A stretch of DNA of 6,422 nucleotides from Thermodesulfovibrio sp. (GTDB lineage: Bacteria > Nitrospirota > Thermodesulfovibrionia > Thermodesulfovibrionales > JdFR-85): positions 1 through 6,422 of the forward strand of contig JALUAR010000021.1 of NCBI GenBank assembly GCA_027050975.1, read 5' to 3'. Numbering within the stretch: position 1 is the stretch's first letter; every line of letters begins with the position of its first letter. The translations under genes were made by a program, and so were the position numbers. Under the pieces are notes generated by a model that saw only the letters and a program-made list of their open reading frames with translations, was not told where the DNA came from and did no database searches. This document shows, in pieces, positions 5,437-6,422 of the stretch.

Positions 5437-6422
5437 ATGTTCACCTCATTAACAGCACACTTTAAAGAGATAGTAGAAGAGTTATCCATAAAGGCTGGAA
5501 GAGTCTATAATCTAAGAGGTTCTTCACGGGCGCTTCTACTTGTCCTTTTGTTGGATAAAATAAAGGACTCGCCCCATATCCTTGTAACAGGCTCTGAGGA
5601 ACTTGCTACCACTCTGAAAAGGGATATGGATTTTTATATGAGGATGCTTGCCAGTGAATCAGAAACCTTATATCTGCCTCCTCGTGATGATGTTGCTGCC
5701 ACCGGTAAAAGGCTTAAGACTCTGCTGGACTTTACTGCCGGCAAAATACTTGTAGGTCCCGAAGATGCCTTCCTTACGGAAACCTGGACAGCGAATGAAC
5801 TAAGGGAGTACATGCTGCATCTGAAGGTGGGGCAGCAGATGAGAAGAGAGACTTTTATTGAGAGGTTACAGTGGCTTGGCTACAGAAGGGTGGCCATAGT
5901 TTCAGATCGTGGTGAATTCAGCGTTAGAAGCTGGGTGTTTGATGTATTCCCTACCCATACGGATTATCCCTTCAGGATAGAGTTTTTTGGAGATGAGGTC
6001 GAGACAATCAAGAGGTTTGAGATCGATTCGCAACGCTCAGTGGAATCACTGAAAGAGATAATGATTCTTCCTTCCATAGAGAAGGAAGGAGTCTCTCTTC
6101 TTGAGTCTCTGGATAAAGAGGCCCTATGGTACAGCACCGAAGATGTCCGGAAAGAGATATTTAAAAAGGATGTGACAGAACTCTTTTCAATGCCCATGGC
6201 AGGGGACAGAGAAGTGAAAACCCTGCCGCTTACCGGACTCGGGCTTCTTTACAACGAGAGAAAGGATATTTTCGGTCTTGCCCTTCCGGTGAAAAACCTC
6301 TTAGGTGAGTACAGAATCCTGTTTGTCATGGCCACGGCATCGCAGGCTGACAGGCTCAAAGAGATCCTGCATGAAAGCGGAGTGATAGCTCCGGTGATAG
6401 CTCCCGAGAGGTTGAGGGAATA
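5437..6422 (+). CDS. mfd: Transcription-repair coupling factor Mfd, N-terminal part (runs off the right edge)
   Basis: The frame is open from ATG 5437 to the window edge, 328 complete codons with no stop. Mfd is a DNA translocase that removes RNA polymerase stalled at lesions and recruits UvrA. The visible part is the UvrB-homology module. A P-loop-less D1a/D2 region includes YLPPRDDVAA (79-88) and the ILVGPEDAFL segment (104-113). The family signatures GYRRVAIVSDRGEFSVRSW (148-166) and RIEFFGDEVETIKRFEID (180-197, then SQRS) follow. The UvrA-binding surface belongs to this module; the RNA polymerase-binding, helicase and C-terminal domains lie beyond the window. Full proteins are about 1100-1200 residues, so roughly 30 percent is present. 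The start is the first ATG after an in-frame TGA at 5419-5421. It lacks a clear Shine-Dalgarno site, so translation may depend on the upstream genes. Confidence 0.92.
   Translation, partial: MFTSLTAHFKEIVEELSIKAGRVYNLRGSSRALLLVLLLDKIKDSPHILVTGSEELATTLKRDMDFYMRMLASESETLYLPPRDDVAATGKRLKTLLDFTAGKILVGPEDAFLTETWTANELREYMLHLKVGQQMRRETFIERLQWLGYRRVAIVSDRGEFSVRSWVFDVFPTHTDYPFRIEFFGDEVETIKRFEIDSQRSVESLKEIMILPSIEKEGVSLLESLDKEALWYSTEDVRKEIFKKDVTELFSMPMAGDREVKTLPLTGLGLLYNERKDIFGLALPVKNLLGEYRILFVMATASQADRLKEILHESGVIAPVIAPERLRE

Noticed and set aside
5964..6197. Minus-strand frame of 77 codons inside mfd
   Set aside because: It is antisense to clearly conserved Mfd signatures and Ser-rich, so it is a shadow.

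Overview
The window looks like chromosomal DNA from a Gram-negative bacterium. An ADP-heptose synthesis gene (rfaE2) implies a lipopolysaccharide outer membrane. Moderate GC coding sequence, a very large hybrid sensor kinase and an RHS/YD-repeat relic would fit Nitrospirota, Desulfobacterota or a similar environmental lineage. That placement is a guess from the style of the sequences; no marker here fixes it.

Layout, left to right. (1) Positions 2-169 hold the end of an RHS/YD-repeat reading frame that stops abruptly in the middle of the repeat region. (2) A nested hairpin at 171-208, with T-rich DNA on both sides, sits between this remnant and the convergent kinase gene and could terminate transcription both ways. 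(3) A 1262-residue membrane-bound hybrid histidine kinase fills 272-4060 on the minus strand. Its order is TM, periplasmic sensor, TM, PAS, GAF, PAS, PAS, HisKA, HATPase, receiver. It has no DNA-binding output and no adjacent response regulator, so its partner must be encoded elsewhere. (4) A non-coding gap of about 400-450 bp separates the kinase from the rightward genes. It holds a kinase promoter candidate, a perfect 10-bp dyad at 4127-4159, and a roughly 211-bp inverted-repeat element at 4229-4439 that resembles a MITE or a decayed insertion sequence. (5) A rightward cluster begins at 4513: a Nudix hydrolase, then rfaE2 (heptose-1-phosphate adenylyltransferase, overlapping the Nudix gene by 8 bp), then the start of mfd (transcription-repair coupling factor), which runs off the right edge.

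The three rightward genes look like one transcription unit, because spacing is an 8-bp overlap and then a 35-bp gap with no terminator. They are housekeeping genes: nucleotide clean-up, LPS inner-core precursor synthesis and DNA repair. The kinase is divergent from them. I found no CRISPR array, RNA gene, defence system or clearly new multi-gene system. The most unusual material is the inverted-repeat element and the broken RHS end.
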